Translations under genes and position numbers: made by a program | NCBI RefSeq assembly: GCF_033763495.1 | Contig: NZ_JANRKL010000097.1 | Coordinates: 1-64,000, forward strand | Direction of reading: 5' to 3' | Origin: Haliscomenobacter sp033763495 | Lineage (GTDB): Bacteria; Bacteroidota; Bacteroidia; Chitinophagales; Saprospiraceae | DNA: 64,000 bases | In this document: positions 44,196-51,792 of the stretch, in pieces | How positions within the stretch are numbered: position 1 is the stretch's first letter | Layout: each line of letters opens with the position of its first letter | The notes under the pieces: generated by a model | Database searches by the model: none | Seen by the model: only the letters and a program-made list of their open reading frames with translations | What the model was told of the DNA's origin: nothing

Positions 44196-44340
44196 GTGGA
44201 AGTAAAAATACCAGGTAGAAAACTGGGCACTCCATATGTTGGGTACTGGCGGCTCGTTGAAGCTACCCCAGAACAATTGAACAACTGGTACTTGATTGCT
44301 GGAGGCTGAGATTGCTTGGGATAATTTGGATGAATTTCTC
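44196..44340 (+). pseudogene. DUF2442 remnant (copy A)
   Basis: A decayed copy of the DUF2442 genes at 48946 and 49526. Read in frame it gives GRKLGTPYVGYWRLVEATPE, then QLNNWYLIAGG, and a 2-nt loss at about 44309 shifts the frame so that the matching IAWDNLDEF lies in another frame. The N-terminal third is not recognisable. It lies in the 255-bp gap between the DUF4838 and serine hydrolase genes and is certainly non-functional. Confidence 0.8.
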
Positions 44341-44343
44341 TTG

Positions 44344-46197
44344 TCACATAGCCCAAGTACGTATGCCTATAATGCCGTACTTGAAAAACACAATGGCCAA
44401 GACAGCCATCGAAACATAGGTCAATCTCCAAAACCATTTGCCCCAAATAGGATTGGCCAAGTTGGTCATGTTGAATGCAAAATAACCACAAATCACTCCC
44501 GCAAGGCCAAAAAACGTGGTTGCAAAAAAAATCAATAGCGTTTCGGCATTGAGATCGTTGAATTGATAAAGTAAATAACTAAACTGCTGTTTTTCAAATA
44601 ATTTTGTAAAGGCGTATCCAAAAAAAGCAGTACTGACAATGGGCATAAACCTGACAAAAACCACCCTCCAGGTCAATTTTCGGCGCACTGCACCAAGCAA
44701 GGACCCCATCGCCGCAATCCCCGAAACCAGCACCAAAATCAGCATCAGGCCCAGCAAGCTGCGCCAAAACAGCCCCCAAGCATAGGAGCTTTGCTCAAAA
44801 TACACCCCGGACATAGATAGCACGTTTTTGGCATCGGCATTTTTTGTAAAAGCAATGGTAGCGGCATTCATACCTTCCCGCCTGAATACCATCGGTGCTG
44901 TTTGCAACAGCTTGGTTTTCTGGCCTTCCAAGTTTTTAAAGACCAGGGTGTCGTTTTCCACATAAATTTTGAGGCCATTCCTAAATAGGTCCATCAGCCG
45001 GGCTATCTCGTTGCGGGGACTGTCGAACTGATAAAAGCCCAAGTATGGTTCAATGGCTTTGCAGTCGAGGGGCTGGTTTGGTAGTTTTTGAGGGGGGGCA
45101 TTTTGCGCTACAAAATTAGCTACGAGTTCTTCTATTTTGATATTGGGATTGTTGCTATTGGACGCAATGACAAAGCCAAGGCCTAATTCGTGGTTGTACA
45201 TACATTTAGAATAACAGGTGCCCAAAAGGCCATCGTGGCCCCTAAAACCATATTTGTTGTAAAAATGGGAATAGTAGTTGCCAAGGGCATAACCACTTCT
45301 TAAACCTTCTTTTACCCCCAACCAACTGTGCGGCGTTTCCATTTCGGCGATGGTTTTTTCGTCGAAAATGGGCTGGCCATTGCGTAGATACATCCGCAAG
45401 AGTTTGAGCATGTCGTCGGTATTTGACCACATTGCTCCTGTCGCTCCGCTCCCCACCGTAACCGAGGGCACCAACTCGGTTTTGCCCTTGCGAAACACAT
45501 ACTCTTTCACATCGTTGGGCATGCGACTAAAGGTATTGAAATTGGTCTGCTTCATCCCCAAAGGTTGTAAAATGGCTTCAGTAAGGTACTGATTGTAAGG
45601 CTTTTTGGTTATTTTTTCGATGATGTACCCTAAAATGGCGTAATTGGGGTTACTGTAAGCGTGGCGTTGGCCAGGTGGCCAGCGGCAGATCATCGAAGGC
45701 TGGTGGTATAGCATGGCAGCTTTGCCCGTGATTTCGCGTTTTTTGAGGGAGTACATTCGGTTCAGTTTGATGTCGTCAAAGCCCGAGGTGTGTTCGAGCA
45801 GATGCACCAATCGGAGCGGATGTTTGTCTTCCCAGTCGTTTTTGAACTTCAACTCGGGCAACACCTGGCTCAACTTATTGTAAATGTGTATTTTATTTTC
45901 GGTTTGGAGCTTTAAAATGCCGAGCGCCACCAACATTTTGGTGTTCGATCCCATTCTGAAAAGCGTTTGAGGATCAACCTTTCGCCGATTTTCGAGGTCG
46001 GCGTAGCCAAAATTGGCCGCAAACAGTACCGAGTCGCGTGTCGTAATGCCCACCATCAGGCCCACTATGTGTTCGGCCTGCCTTATTTTTTCGATGGTAT
46101 CTCGCAGCGCAGCAAGGGTCATAGGAGGTTTGGACGGCTGGGCATAGCCCCACCATGCACTAAACAAGGCCCAGAATAGCCAGGGGAGTTTTTTCAT
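44344..46197 (-). CDS. Serine hydrolase (beta-lactamase family) with C-terminal membrane helices
   Basis: A 617-residue protein. The ATG at 46197 (MKKLPWLFW) starts a signal peptide ending near WWGYAQP; the open frame runs 50 codons further without coding character. The class C beta-lactamase/penicillin-binding fold has SxxK in RMGSNTKMLVALG and YxN in RHAYSNPNYAILGYI. A middle beta domain (~390-480) precedes four C-terminal membrane segments (the GLFWRSLLGLMLILVLVSGI region, FVRFMPIVSTAFFGYAF, TLLIFFATTFFGLAGVICGY and RLTYVSMAVLAIVFFKYGII). Likely a membrane-tethered peptidase or esterase working on cell-wall peptides. Confidence 0.87.
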   Translation of the reverse strand: MKKLPWLFWALFSAWWGYAQPSKPPMTLAALRDTIEKIRQAEHIVGLMVGITTRDSVLFAANFGYADLENRRKVDPQTLFRMGSNTKMLVALGILKLQTENKIHIYNKLSQVLPELKFKNDWEDKHPLRLVHLLEHTSGFDDIKLNRMYSLKKREITGKAAMLYHQPSMICRWPPGQRHAYSNPNYAILGYIIEKITKKPYNQYLTEAILQPLGMKQTNFNTFSRMPNDVKEYVFRKGKTELVPSVTVGSGATGAMWSNTDDMLKLLRMYLRNGQPIFDEKTIAEMETPHSWLGVKEGLRSGYALGNYYSHFYNKYGFRGHDGLLGTCYSKCMYNHELGLGFVIASNSNNPNIKIEELVANFVAQNAPPQKLPNQPLDCKAIEPYLGFYQFDSPRNEIARLMDLFRNGLKIYVENDTLVFKNLEGQKTKLLQTAPMVFRREGMNAATIAFTKNADAKNVLSMSGVYFEQSSYAWGLFWRSLLGLMLILVLVSGIAAMGSLLGAVRRKLTWRVVFVRFMPIVSTAFFGYAFTKLFEKQQFSYLLYQFNDLNAETLLIFFATTFFGLAGVICGYFAFNMTNLANPIWGKWFWRLTYVSMAVLAIVFFKYGIIGIRTWAM

Positions 46198-46546
46198 AGC
46201 TGTTTTTTTTGAAGTATGCTGTGCGCCATAAATTTGTAAGCTTCGGAAAGTTTTTTTTAAATGCCCCAGGCTTTTACAAATACCAAACATTGAGGCACGT
46301 TCCCGTTGAACAAGGACACTACCTGCGGGCACTTCAATTAGTGCCATTGTAACCCCTTTTTATTACAAACACTCAAGTTGTTGAATTTTTGGGCCATAGT
46401 TGGGGCTTTGGAATGATTTTTTATCTTTATCCAGAACATATTTGCGGGGATAGCTCCCGAGGCAAAACGGGCTTTGGTTCCTTTGCAATATCGCTGGCTT
46501 GTTCTACTTTCGCTTTCATATAGAAACCAAAAATTATTCAAACAAC
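46198..46546. other. 349-bp intergenic region between divergent genes
   Basis: Holds the upstream regions of the serine hydrolase (minus) and the T9SS protein (plus). I found no complete promoter, repeat or small gene. The open frames that cross it are extensions of the flanking genes without coding signs. Confidence 0.6.
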
Positions 46547-47593
46547 ATGAAAAAATTGATCCTTGTCTTCGCCTGTCTATGTGCTCTGCATGTCACGGCC
46601 TTTTCTCAGAAGGTATTTGCCGAAGATTTCCTCTTTGGGCCGATAGGCAATCTTGAGAACAATAATGGTTGGTTGAAAACTGGCATTGATTTTCCTTACA
46701 ATATAAAAGTGGTCGCTCCCGGGCTTACTTACAAGGACTATGTCGGATCGGCCAGGGGCAACGCCTGCCAAATAGCCAATGCAGGCAATGGAGATGTGGT
46801 TATAAAAGATCTGGATACCGCAATTACTGCAGGGGCCGTTTATATGTCTTTGATGATTCAAGTAGACAGTTTGCCGTCGACTGTGACCGAAGGATATTGT
46901 ATTTCATTCAACCCCAATACAGGTGGAACGAACCTCAACACCAGCCTGTATATTAAGCGATTGTCGGATTCAAATTTCAACCTGGGGGTACAAAAGGAAA
47001 TCGGAAATACCATTGCATACGCGAGCAATACGTTTGAGCGCGGGAAAACCTATCTCGTCGTCCTGAAATATTCGATTGTCAATGGCGCCGGTAATGACGC
47101 CAGCAGCTTGTATGTGTTTACGCAAGGCGTGCCTGCGACTGAACCTGCGACGCCCGCTGCGGGTACGAATGCCGGAGGCGATTATACAGGGCAGTCTTCG
47201 GTGGTGTTGAACAACAATTATGCCCAAACAAGCATGACCGGATGCAATATTAAACTCGATGGTATCCGGGTAGGCACTTCTTGGGCTACTAGCGTTTTGG
47301 CCGTTTTGTCGTCGGTATCAGGCAAACAAACCAGGGAGTCGGTCGCCCATTCCAACTCTCCTAACCCTTTCTCTCAAAAAACGGCCATCCACTACCAAAT
47401 TCCCACAAAGGGCTTGGTTCAAATCGACGTGCTGGATGCCAGCGGCCGGCTGGTTGCAGGATTATTACACGAAAAACAGGAGACTGGAGCTCATACCCTG
47501 CATTGGGATGCCTCCTCCTTGCCGCCGGGATTGTATGTCTACCGAATTTATTTCAATGGCGCAGTGTTCAGCGGGCAAATGTTTCGGCAGTGA
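46547..47593 (+). CDS. Secreted protein with T9SS sorting domain, unknown function
   Basis: A 348-residue exported protein started at the ATG at 46547 (MKKLILVFACLCAL; signal cleaved near TAFSQK). The main part (~20-265) is an all-beta domain with a lectin-like feel (AEDFLFGPIGNLENNNGWLK, GAVYMSLMIQVDSLP, YCISFNPNTGG, YLVVLKYSI) but no family is recognised with certainty. The last ~80 residues are a type A T9SS sorting domain (SPNPFSQKTAIHYQIPTKG, VLDASGRLV, LPPGLYVYRI). It should be displayed on or released from the cell surface. Confidence 0.82.
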   Translation: MKKLILVFACLCALHVTAFSQKVFAEDFLFGPIGNLENNNGWLKTGIDFPYNIKVVAPGLTYKDYVGSARGNACQIANAGNGDVVIKDLDTAITAGAVYMSLMIQVDSLPSTVTEGYCISFNPNTGGTNLNTSLYIKRLSDSNFNLGVQKEIGNTIAYASNTFERGKTYLVVLKYSIVNGAGNDASSLYVFTQGVPATEPATPAAGTNAGGDYTGQSSVVLNNNYAQTSMTGCNIKLDGIRVGTSWATSVLAVLSSVSGKQTRESVAHSNSPNPFSQKTAIHYQIPTKGLVQIDVLDASGRLVAGLLHEKQETGAHTLHWDASSLPPGLYVYRIYFNGAVFSGQMFRQ

Positions 47594-47655
47594 GTGGGGA
47601 GTGGCTTCTTGGATGTTGTCATCTTGTTGATTTGTAGGGGTTTATTCCATGAATT

Positions 47656-47934
47656 AACTCGCATTACGCATTTTATTTGCCGCAGAGTTTCACAGAGTAC
47701 ACGCAGAGTTTCACGGAGTTTTTTTAGGGGCACCTGCGGTGCGGAGAGTCTACGGAGGGTCGCCTTTGCTGAAGCTAGAGCCCTCACCTTTTATCAAGTC
47801 CTATTATCCTTGGCTTGATCTTAAGCAAGATTTTCCTAACGCACAAACTCCAACCACCGCAGGTGGCAAACTCCTTAAAACTAAAAAACTCTGTGAAACT
47901 CTGCGTGTACTCTGTGAAACTCTGCGGTGAAAAA
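47656..47934. repeat. MITE-like inverted-repeat element, copy 1
   Basis: Homologous along its whole length to the element at 58246-58529. The left end has CATTACGCATTTT then CCGCAGAGTTTCACAGAG; the right arm is the inverse CTCTGTGAAACTCTGCGG. The far right terminal repeat is eroded here. The centre shares GCACCTGCGGTGC, GTCGCCTTTGCTGAAG and ACCGCAGGTGGCAAACTCC with copy 2. No coding capacity. It occupies most of the gap between the T9SS protein and the truncated DUF2442 copy. Confidence 0.85.
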
Positions 47935-47962
47935 CTATGGTTGAATTGAAATCAAATTATAG

Positions 47963-48175
47963 CGCATTGCCGCAGAACGCTTTTATGTCCTGCTGGAAGA
48001 TGGCCACGAACTGGGCATTCCATATGATTGGTACTGGAGGCTCGCTGAGGCTAGGCTGGAGGAATTGAACAACTGGCCCTTGATTGCTGGCAGGCAGGGG
48101 ATTTTTTGGAAGGATTTGGATGAGGATTTATCGGTGTTGGGGCTGTTGGAGGGAAGGAGGAGTGGGAAGGCTTAG
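47963..48175 (+). pseudogene. 5'-truncated DUF2442 gene (copy B)
   Basis: Seventy codons that align without gaps with the DUF2442 genes at 48946 and 49526 (RIAAERFYVLLEDGHELGIP to LSVLGLLEGRRSGKA and a stop). The first ~15 codons are missing: the homology starts directly after an in-frame TAG at 47960-47962, about 28 bp from the end of the MITE-like element. The break suggests loss of the 5' end during insertion or deletion at this point. Small changes (GGQGISWED to GRQGIFWKD) show relaxed selection. Confidence 0.85.
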
Positions 48176-48195
48176 AGATTGGAATTCTTCCGGTG

Positions 48196-48600
48196 CTAAG
48201 CAATTAAGGCCTGAAAAGCTGTTGCGCTTAACAAGTTGATATTCAAATAAGGGTATTGGTTGATAACCCTAAAATGGCCATCATTTGAAACCAGCAACTC
48301 TGCTTAGGCGACTATTGCACAATCAATAAACTTGTTATCATCAGGATCAGCCTCAATCAATTGCCAATGGTAATATTTTTGAATAAAATGCACATTGGGA
48401 AGCTCTGTAAGCAAGTCCAACACCGCTTCTGCTACTCTAATGCCCATTTCTCTTTCAATGATTTCTGCATACTAATCCAGAATATCGGAAGTTACGTACA
48501 TCTGGAATTTCCCGCTCAGCAAAGCCTGCCAAATTCCATTGAAGGTGGATCGGAGAGAAATGATCACCAAAAGCACATTGGTATCAATAACAACTTTCAT
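48196..48600 (-). pseudogene. PIN-domain (VapC-like) toxin with two in-frame stops
   Basis: Reading the minus strand from the ATG at 48600 gives 134 codons of a PIN-family ribonuclease toxin: MKVVIDTNVLLVIISLRS, VTSDILD, then a TAG at 48472-48474, IIEREMGIRVAEAVLDLL, EADPDDNKFIDCAIVA, then a TAA at 48304-48306, AELLVSNDGHFRVI. The acidic residues of the PIN active site (IDTN, DDNKFIDC, SND) are all still present. Apart from the two nonsense codons the frame is intact, so the inactivation is recent. The ATG overlaps the stop of the antitoxin-like gene by 4 nt (ATGA). Confidence 0.85.
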
Positions 48601-48839
48601 TGATTGTGCTTATCCTGGCTTAGGTAGGGTGTGCGCATGTGTGTGTCCAAAAATTGTTGCATGGTGTCATTGGTCCAGCCTTTTTCCTCCCACACTTGAT
48701 CAACAAGTAGAGCAAGACGCCGCGCCTTAAAAGCAATGATGAGCTGCTTGAGTTCCTCTAATTCCTTTTCTTGCAAATCTTCGGTGAGCCGAAGCAATGC
48801 AAGCTGTACATCATTCAATGGAAATTGGATCGAAGTCAT
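48597..48839 (-). CDS. Antitoxin-like protein paired with the PIN toxin
   Basis: An 80-residue, mostly helical, charged protein (LNDVQLALLRLTEDLQEKEL, EELKQLIIAFKARRLALLVD, QVWEEKGWTNDTMQQFL). No domain family is recognised with certainty. Its size, its position directly before a PIN-domain gene and the 4-nt stop/start overlap are those of a type II antitoxin. The toxin partner is broken by two stop codons, so this gene is an orphan now. It may still bind DNA or other toxins. Confidence 0.7.
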   Translation of the reverse strand: MTSIQFPLNDVQLALLRLTEDLQEKELEELKQLIIAFKARRLALLVDQVWEEKGWTNDTMQQFLDTHMRTPYLSQDKHNQ

Positions 48840-48945
48840 TGGTTTTTGCGTTGATGTACAAATTTAAGTAGATTTGAGGTAAGATGCTACTAAAATGCAA
48901 GGGTTACTTGGAGGCTGGCTGGGATAGAAAAGTTTTAAAAGTGGT

Positions 48946-49293
48946 ATGAGTTCTTCAGCTGAATACAAACCCATCAAAGCAACCCAAGTCCGCATTGCCG
49001 CAGAGCGCTTTTATGTCCTGCTGGAAGATGGCCGCGAACTGGGCATTCCATATGACTGGTACTGGCGGCTGGCCGGGGCTAGGCTGGAAGAATTGAACAA
49101 CTGGCGTCTGATCGCCGGAGGGCAGGGGATTTCCTGGGAGGATTTGGATGAGGATTTGTCGGTGCTGGGGTTGTTGGAGGGAAGGAGCAGTGGGAAGACT
49201 AAAAAGGGTTGCTTTTATCAGCAGGAATCCTTATTTTGCAAATCAAAACAGAGCAGTTTAGAAACGTTGCATAGGATAAGCCTGAATGCTTAA
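48946..49293 (+). CDS. DUF2442 protein (copy C) with C-terminal extension
   Basis: A 115-residue protein with a complete DUF2442 domain (KATQVRIAAERFYVLLEDGR, ELGIPYDWYWRLAGARLEEL, NNWRLIAGGQGISWEDLDE). After GRSSG the frame runs on for about 33 residues (KTKKGCFYQQESLFCKSKQS) that have no counterpart in the other copies, so the original stop was probably lost. The bases just before the ATG still encode KWYEFFS and a stop, the last codons of DUF4160, so this copy came from duplication of a DUF4160-DUF2442 pair. Partner of DUF4160 in many genomes. Confidence 0.75.
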   Translation: MSSSAEYKPIKATQVRIAAERFYVLLEDGRELGIPYDWYWRLAGARLEELNNWRLIAGGQGISWEDLDEDLSVLGLLEGRSSGKTKKGCFYQQESLFCKSKQSSLETLHRISLNA

Positions 49294-49308
49294 CTAAACA
49301 CACTCTGT

Positions 49309-49542
49309 ATGCCAACAATATTCCGTAAACTAGGCTTTCGCTTTTTCTTTTACAGCAACGAAAACACCGAACCACCCCATGTTCATGTCGAAAAAGGAGA
49401 TGGCTACGGTAAGTATTGGATTGACCCCGTAAAGAAAGACTACATGCACAACTTCAGCAAAAAAGAAGAAAAGCAGGCAGAGGAAATCGTAGGGGAAGAG
49501 CAGGATAACTTCAAAAAAAAGTGGTATGAGTTCTTTAGCTGA
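49309..49542 (+). CDS. DUF4160 protein, toxin-like partner
   Basis: A 77-residue protein with the DUF4160 pattern: MPTIFRKLGFRFFFYSNENT, then EPPHVHVEKGDGYGKYWID, and the C-terminal QDNFKKKWYEFFS. The HVHV histidines are the most conserved part of the family. DUF4160 genes are usually paired with DUF2442 and have been suggested to be toxin-antitoxin-like modules; the biochemical role is not settled. It starts 15 nt after copy C and overlaps copy D by 17 nt. Confidence 0.85.
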   Translation: MPTIFRKLGFRFFFYSNENTEPPHVHVEKGDGYGKYWIDPVKKDYMHNFSKKEEKQAEEIVGEEQDNFKKKWYEFFS

Positions 49543-49798
49543 ATACAAACCCATCAAAGCAACCCAAGTGCGCATTGCCGCAGAACGCTTTTATGTCCTG
49601 CTGGAAGATGGCCGGGAGTTGGGCATTCCGTATGATTGGTACTGGCGGCTCGCTGAGGCTACGCCGGAAGAATTGAACAACTGGCGCTTGATCGCTGGAG
49701 GACAGGGGATTTCTTGGGAGGATTTGGATGAGGATTTGTCGGTGCTGGGGTTGTTGGAGGGAAGGAGGAGTGTGAAACCGAGCACTCTTTTACTCTAA
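49526..49798 (+). CDS. DUF2442 protein (copy D), partner of DUF4160
   Basis: A 90-residue protein with a complete DUF2442 domain almost identical to copy C (KATQVRIAAERFYVLLEDGR, ISWEDLDEDLSVLGLLEGRR). It overlaps the DUF4160 gene by 17 nt, the same spacing kept by the relic in front of copy C, so the two are translationally coupled. After GRRS the homology to the other copies stops and the frame runs into VKPSTLLL, overlapping the convergent nuclease gene by 9 nt. This marks the left edge of the A/T-rich cassette. Confidence 0.85.
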   Translation: MSSLAEYKPIKATQVRIAAERFYVLLEDGRELGIPYDWYWRLAEATPEELNNWRLIAGGQGISWEDLDEDLSVLGLLEGRRSVKPSTLLL

Positions 49799-50755
49799 TT
49801 CGAAGTATTCAGAACTACCTTTTTCCAAACTATAAAAATATACTTTTTCAAAAGGCAGTCCTTTGTATTTGAATCTGCAAAAGATATGTGGACAGATATA
49901 ATGTTCATCACCATTAATATCATAATCCAATATATCTGAAAAATTTATTTGTCCTACTCTTGCGACCTTTACTTCTCGGAAATCTTTCCCTTCTTTTCTC
50001 TCGCCAAAATCCCACGTATTATCATCGTACACTTTAATTTCTTCAATACCAAAAATAAATTCCATTCCCTGGTAATATAAGCCTTTTATTTCTGCTCCAA
50101 ACCAAGAATATTCACCATATTCATCAGCTTCATTTGCATGAGGATATTGTGTTCCATCAAATGCTCGGAGAATCATTCGTGACCTTCTTTTTCTATCTTC
50201 TGGAAAGTAATTTAACCAATCTCCAAATTCTCTCTCGATTTTCTTTTTAAGGTCTAAATTCTTCAAAAAAGATGCTTCCTTTGAATCTTGCTTTACAACA
50301 AAATGTCCAAAGTACTTTTCTATCAATTCCTTCTTATCAATTATTTTTTCTTCAATTGTATCCCAGCCCCAGTAAATAACATCAAACTCCAATTTTTTAT
50401 CTTCCTTAATTAACTCACAAAATTCGTCAATATCAGGATGATCTTTATAGGTAGAGGTGAAGTACAATTTTGAAAATTTTATATTCAATCCTTTCGATAT
50501 TATCTTATTTATATCTCCTTCAATATCATTCATCAATTCTCTCCTAATTTGGATTTCTCTTCTTGATAAGTCTTTCTTTTTACACTGAATCACTACATCT
50601 TTCTCAGATGAAAAAACATCAATGCCTTTTTGTTCGTGTCCTTTTCGACCAAATCTCTTGTACGTATTAGTAGAATCTATGGCATTAAACAAATCACAAA
50701 CAAGTGATTCGAATCTGTCCTCATTACTTATTTGTGGTAATTGATGTGTTGCCAT
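49790..50755 (-). CDS. PD-(D/E)XK restriction-endonuclease-like protein
   Basis: A 321-residue protein. The N-terminal ~75 residues carry an Mrr-type nuclease pattern: RFESLVCDLFNAI (glutamate helix), GRKGHEQKGIDVF (metal-binding aspartate) and KDVVIQCKKKDL (the QxK strand). Residues ~80-190 are helical and charged. The C-terminal ~120 residues (YSWFGAEIKGLYYQGMEFIF, EDDNTWDF-like YDDNTWDFGERKEG, ICPHIFCRFKYKG) are a domain I do not recognise, perhaps sensor-like. A/T-rich compared with the flanks. It lies 74 nt downstream of the EAD11-type gene on the same strand. Probable effector nuclease of a conflict system. Confidence 0.7.
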   Translation of the reverse strand: MATHQLPQISNEDRFESLVCDLFNAIDSTNTYKRFGRKGHEQKGIDVFSSEKDVVIQCKKKDLSRREIQIRRELMNDIEGDINKIISKGLNIKFSKLYFTSTYKDHPDIDEFCELIKEDKKLEFDVIYWGWDTIEEKIIDKKELIEKYFGHFVVKQDSKEASFLKNLDLKKKIEREFGDWLNYFPEDRKRRSRMILRAFDGTQYPHANEADEYGEYSWFGAEIKGLYYQGMEFIFGIEEIKVYDDNTWDFGERKEGKDFREVKVARVGQINFSDILDYDINGDEHYICPHIFCRFKYKGLPFEKVYFYSLEKGSSEYFELE

Positions 50756-50829
50756 TGATTTTTCTTTTTTTATTAACGCCTTAACGGTTGACTTGCTGCT
50801 TTTTTCATTTCATCACTTTTACTAAGAAG

Positions 50830-51450
50830 TTATTTGCCTAACATTCTGTTCATCAAATTCATTATATCACTTGGAGACATATTTTGTCTAATTTGCTGCA
50901 TTTTTGCCATTAAATCAGCCTGGTTTAGTGACATTGATTCAATGTTTTCCTCCTCATCTTCTTTGCCTAAAACTTTCTTTAATTCGTTGATATTTCTATC
51001 AAAATTCTCAACATCCTTCTCTTTAAAAAGGTGTCCAAAATAACTTCTAAATATCCTAACCTCCAGCAATCTTGACTCTGCCATTATGAATGTGATTTTT
51101 TTTAGCTCCTCGATTGCATTTTCTCCTTCTTTTGCTAATTCTGATAATTGCTCTCCAACACTCATTGATGCTTCTTCTATTGCCGTTTGTTTTACCTGTC
51201 TTAATAGATACATAATATTAGCATCAATTGCATTAAATTCGGATCTGTGTTCTTCACTAATTATTCCCTGAATTTTTTCTCTTTTGAACCGATGATATCT
51301 TGAAGAAAGTGACACTATTTGATTTTCCAATTCGTCATCACTAAGCAATGAAATAAATTTTTCCAATTTTTCCAGAGCTGAATCCGTCTTTCCTTGCATC
51401 AAGGCATCCTTGATATCAGAATACAATTTACTTATTTCAGAATGCTTCAT
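50830..51450 (-). CDS. Effector-associated-domain (EAD11-like) adaptor protein
   Basis: A 206-residue, almost fully helical protein. Residues ~5-88 match the pattern of effector-associated domain 11: IKDALMQGKTDSALEKLEKF, then NQIVSLSSRYHRFKREKIQG and GIISEEHRSEFNAIDANIMY with a leucine-rich end. Such domains act as adaptors that join conflict-system proteins by like-like contacts. The rest (~95-206) is helical and has no recognised fold; it ends in NQADLMAKMQQIRQNMSP and MNLMNRMLGK. First gene of a two-gene unit with the nuclease-like gene. A/T-rich. Confidence 0.6.
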   Translation of the reverse strand: MKHSEISKLYSDIKDALMQGKTDSALEKLEKFISLLSDDELENQIVSLSSRYHRFKREKIQGIISEEHRSEFNAIDANIMYLLRQVKQTAIEEASMSVGEQLSELAKEGENAIEELKKITFIMAESRLLEVRIFRSYFGHLFKEKDVENFDRNINELKKVLGKEDEEENIESMSLNQADLMAKMQQIRQNMSPSDIMNLMNRMLGK

Positions 51451-51503
51451 TTATCTTTTTTCTTTTTGATTGCACCGAACATCAAGCCCTGACGCGACAA
51501 ACG

Positions 51504-51596
51504 TCAAAATGAAAGATGCAATGCGGGTCTTACTTTGGCGTCTATTACACGTAAGGTCACTTTGTCTTCACCCCATTTTACTTCGTTTGTAGTCAA
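51504..51596 (-). CDS. Possible 30-codon leader ORF or gene remnant
   Basis: A TTG-started frame reading TTNEVKWGEDKVTLRVIDAK and then VRPALHLSF before a stop. The amino-acid mix looks coding, and the frame starts 17 nt after the -7 box at 51613-51620 and ends 53 nt before the EAD11-type ATG. It could be a leader peptide or the 3' end of a lost gene. No family is recognised. Confidence 0.3.
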   Translation of the reverse strand: MTTNEVKWGEDKVTLRVIDAKVRPALHLSF

Positions 51597-51612
51597 ATAG
51601 AAAGGCTCAAAT

Positions 51613-51644
51613 CAAAGATAACCCTATAGCCTAAAGTTTGCAAA
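51613..51644 (-). promoter_or_regulatory. -33/-7 promoter upstream of the EAD11-type gene
   Basis: On the minus strand TTTG (51641-51644) and TATCTTTG (51613-51620) are 20 nt apart, a close match to the Bacteroidota consensus. It would drive the EAD11-nuclease pair with a leader of about 155 nt. Confidence 0.55.
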
Positions 51645-51653
51645 AAAGGCACA

Positions 51654-51728
51654 TTATATTTTCAAATCATCAATCAGATTTTTGATCCAATTCCAGCCTT
51701 TATGGATGATAGCAGTATAAATTTTCAT
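51654..51728 (-). pseudogene. Possible HicB-type antitoxin N-terminal relic
   Basis: A 24-codon frame beginning MKIYTAIIHKGWNWI and ending in a stop after LIDDLKI. The first 14 residues look like the N-terminal strand of HicB antitoxins (M-x-Y-T-A-I-I-x-K). The rest of the domain is missing. No hicA is adjacent. Only the pattern of a short segment supports this. Confidence 0.3.
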
Positions 51729-51792
51729 TGATTTTGCCGTACCCATTTCCCAAAATTCCCTATTTTCCCCCCTCCAAAAAACCAAAAAAAAC

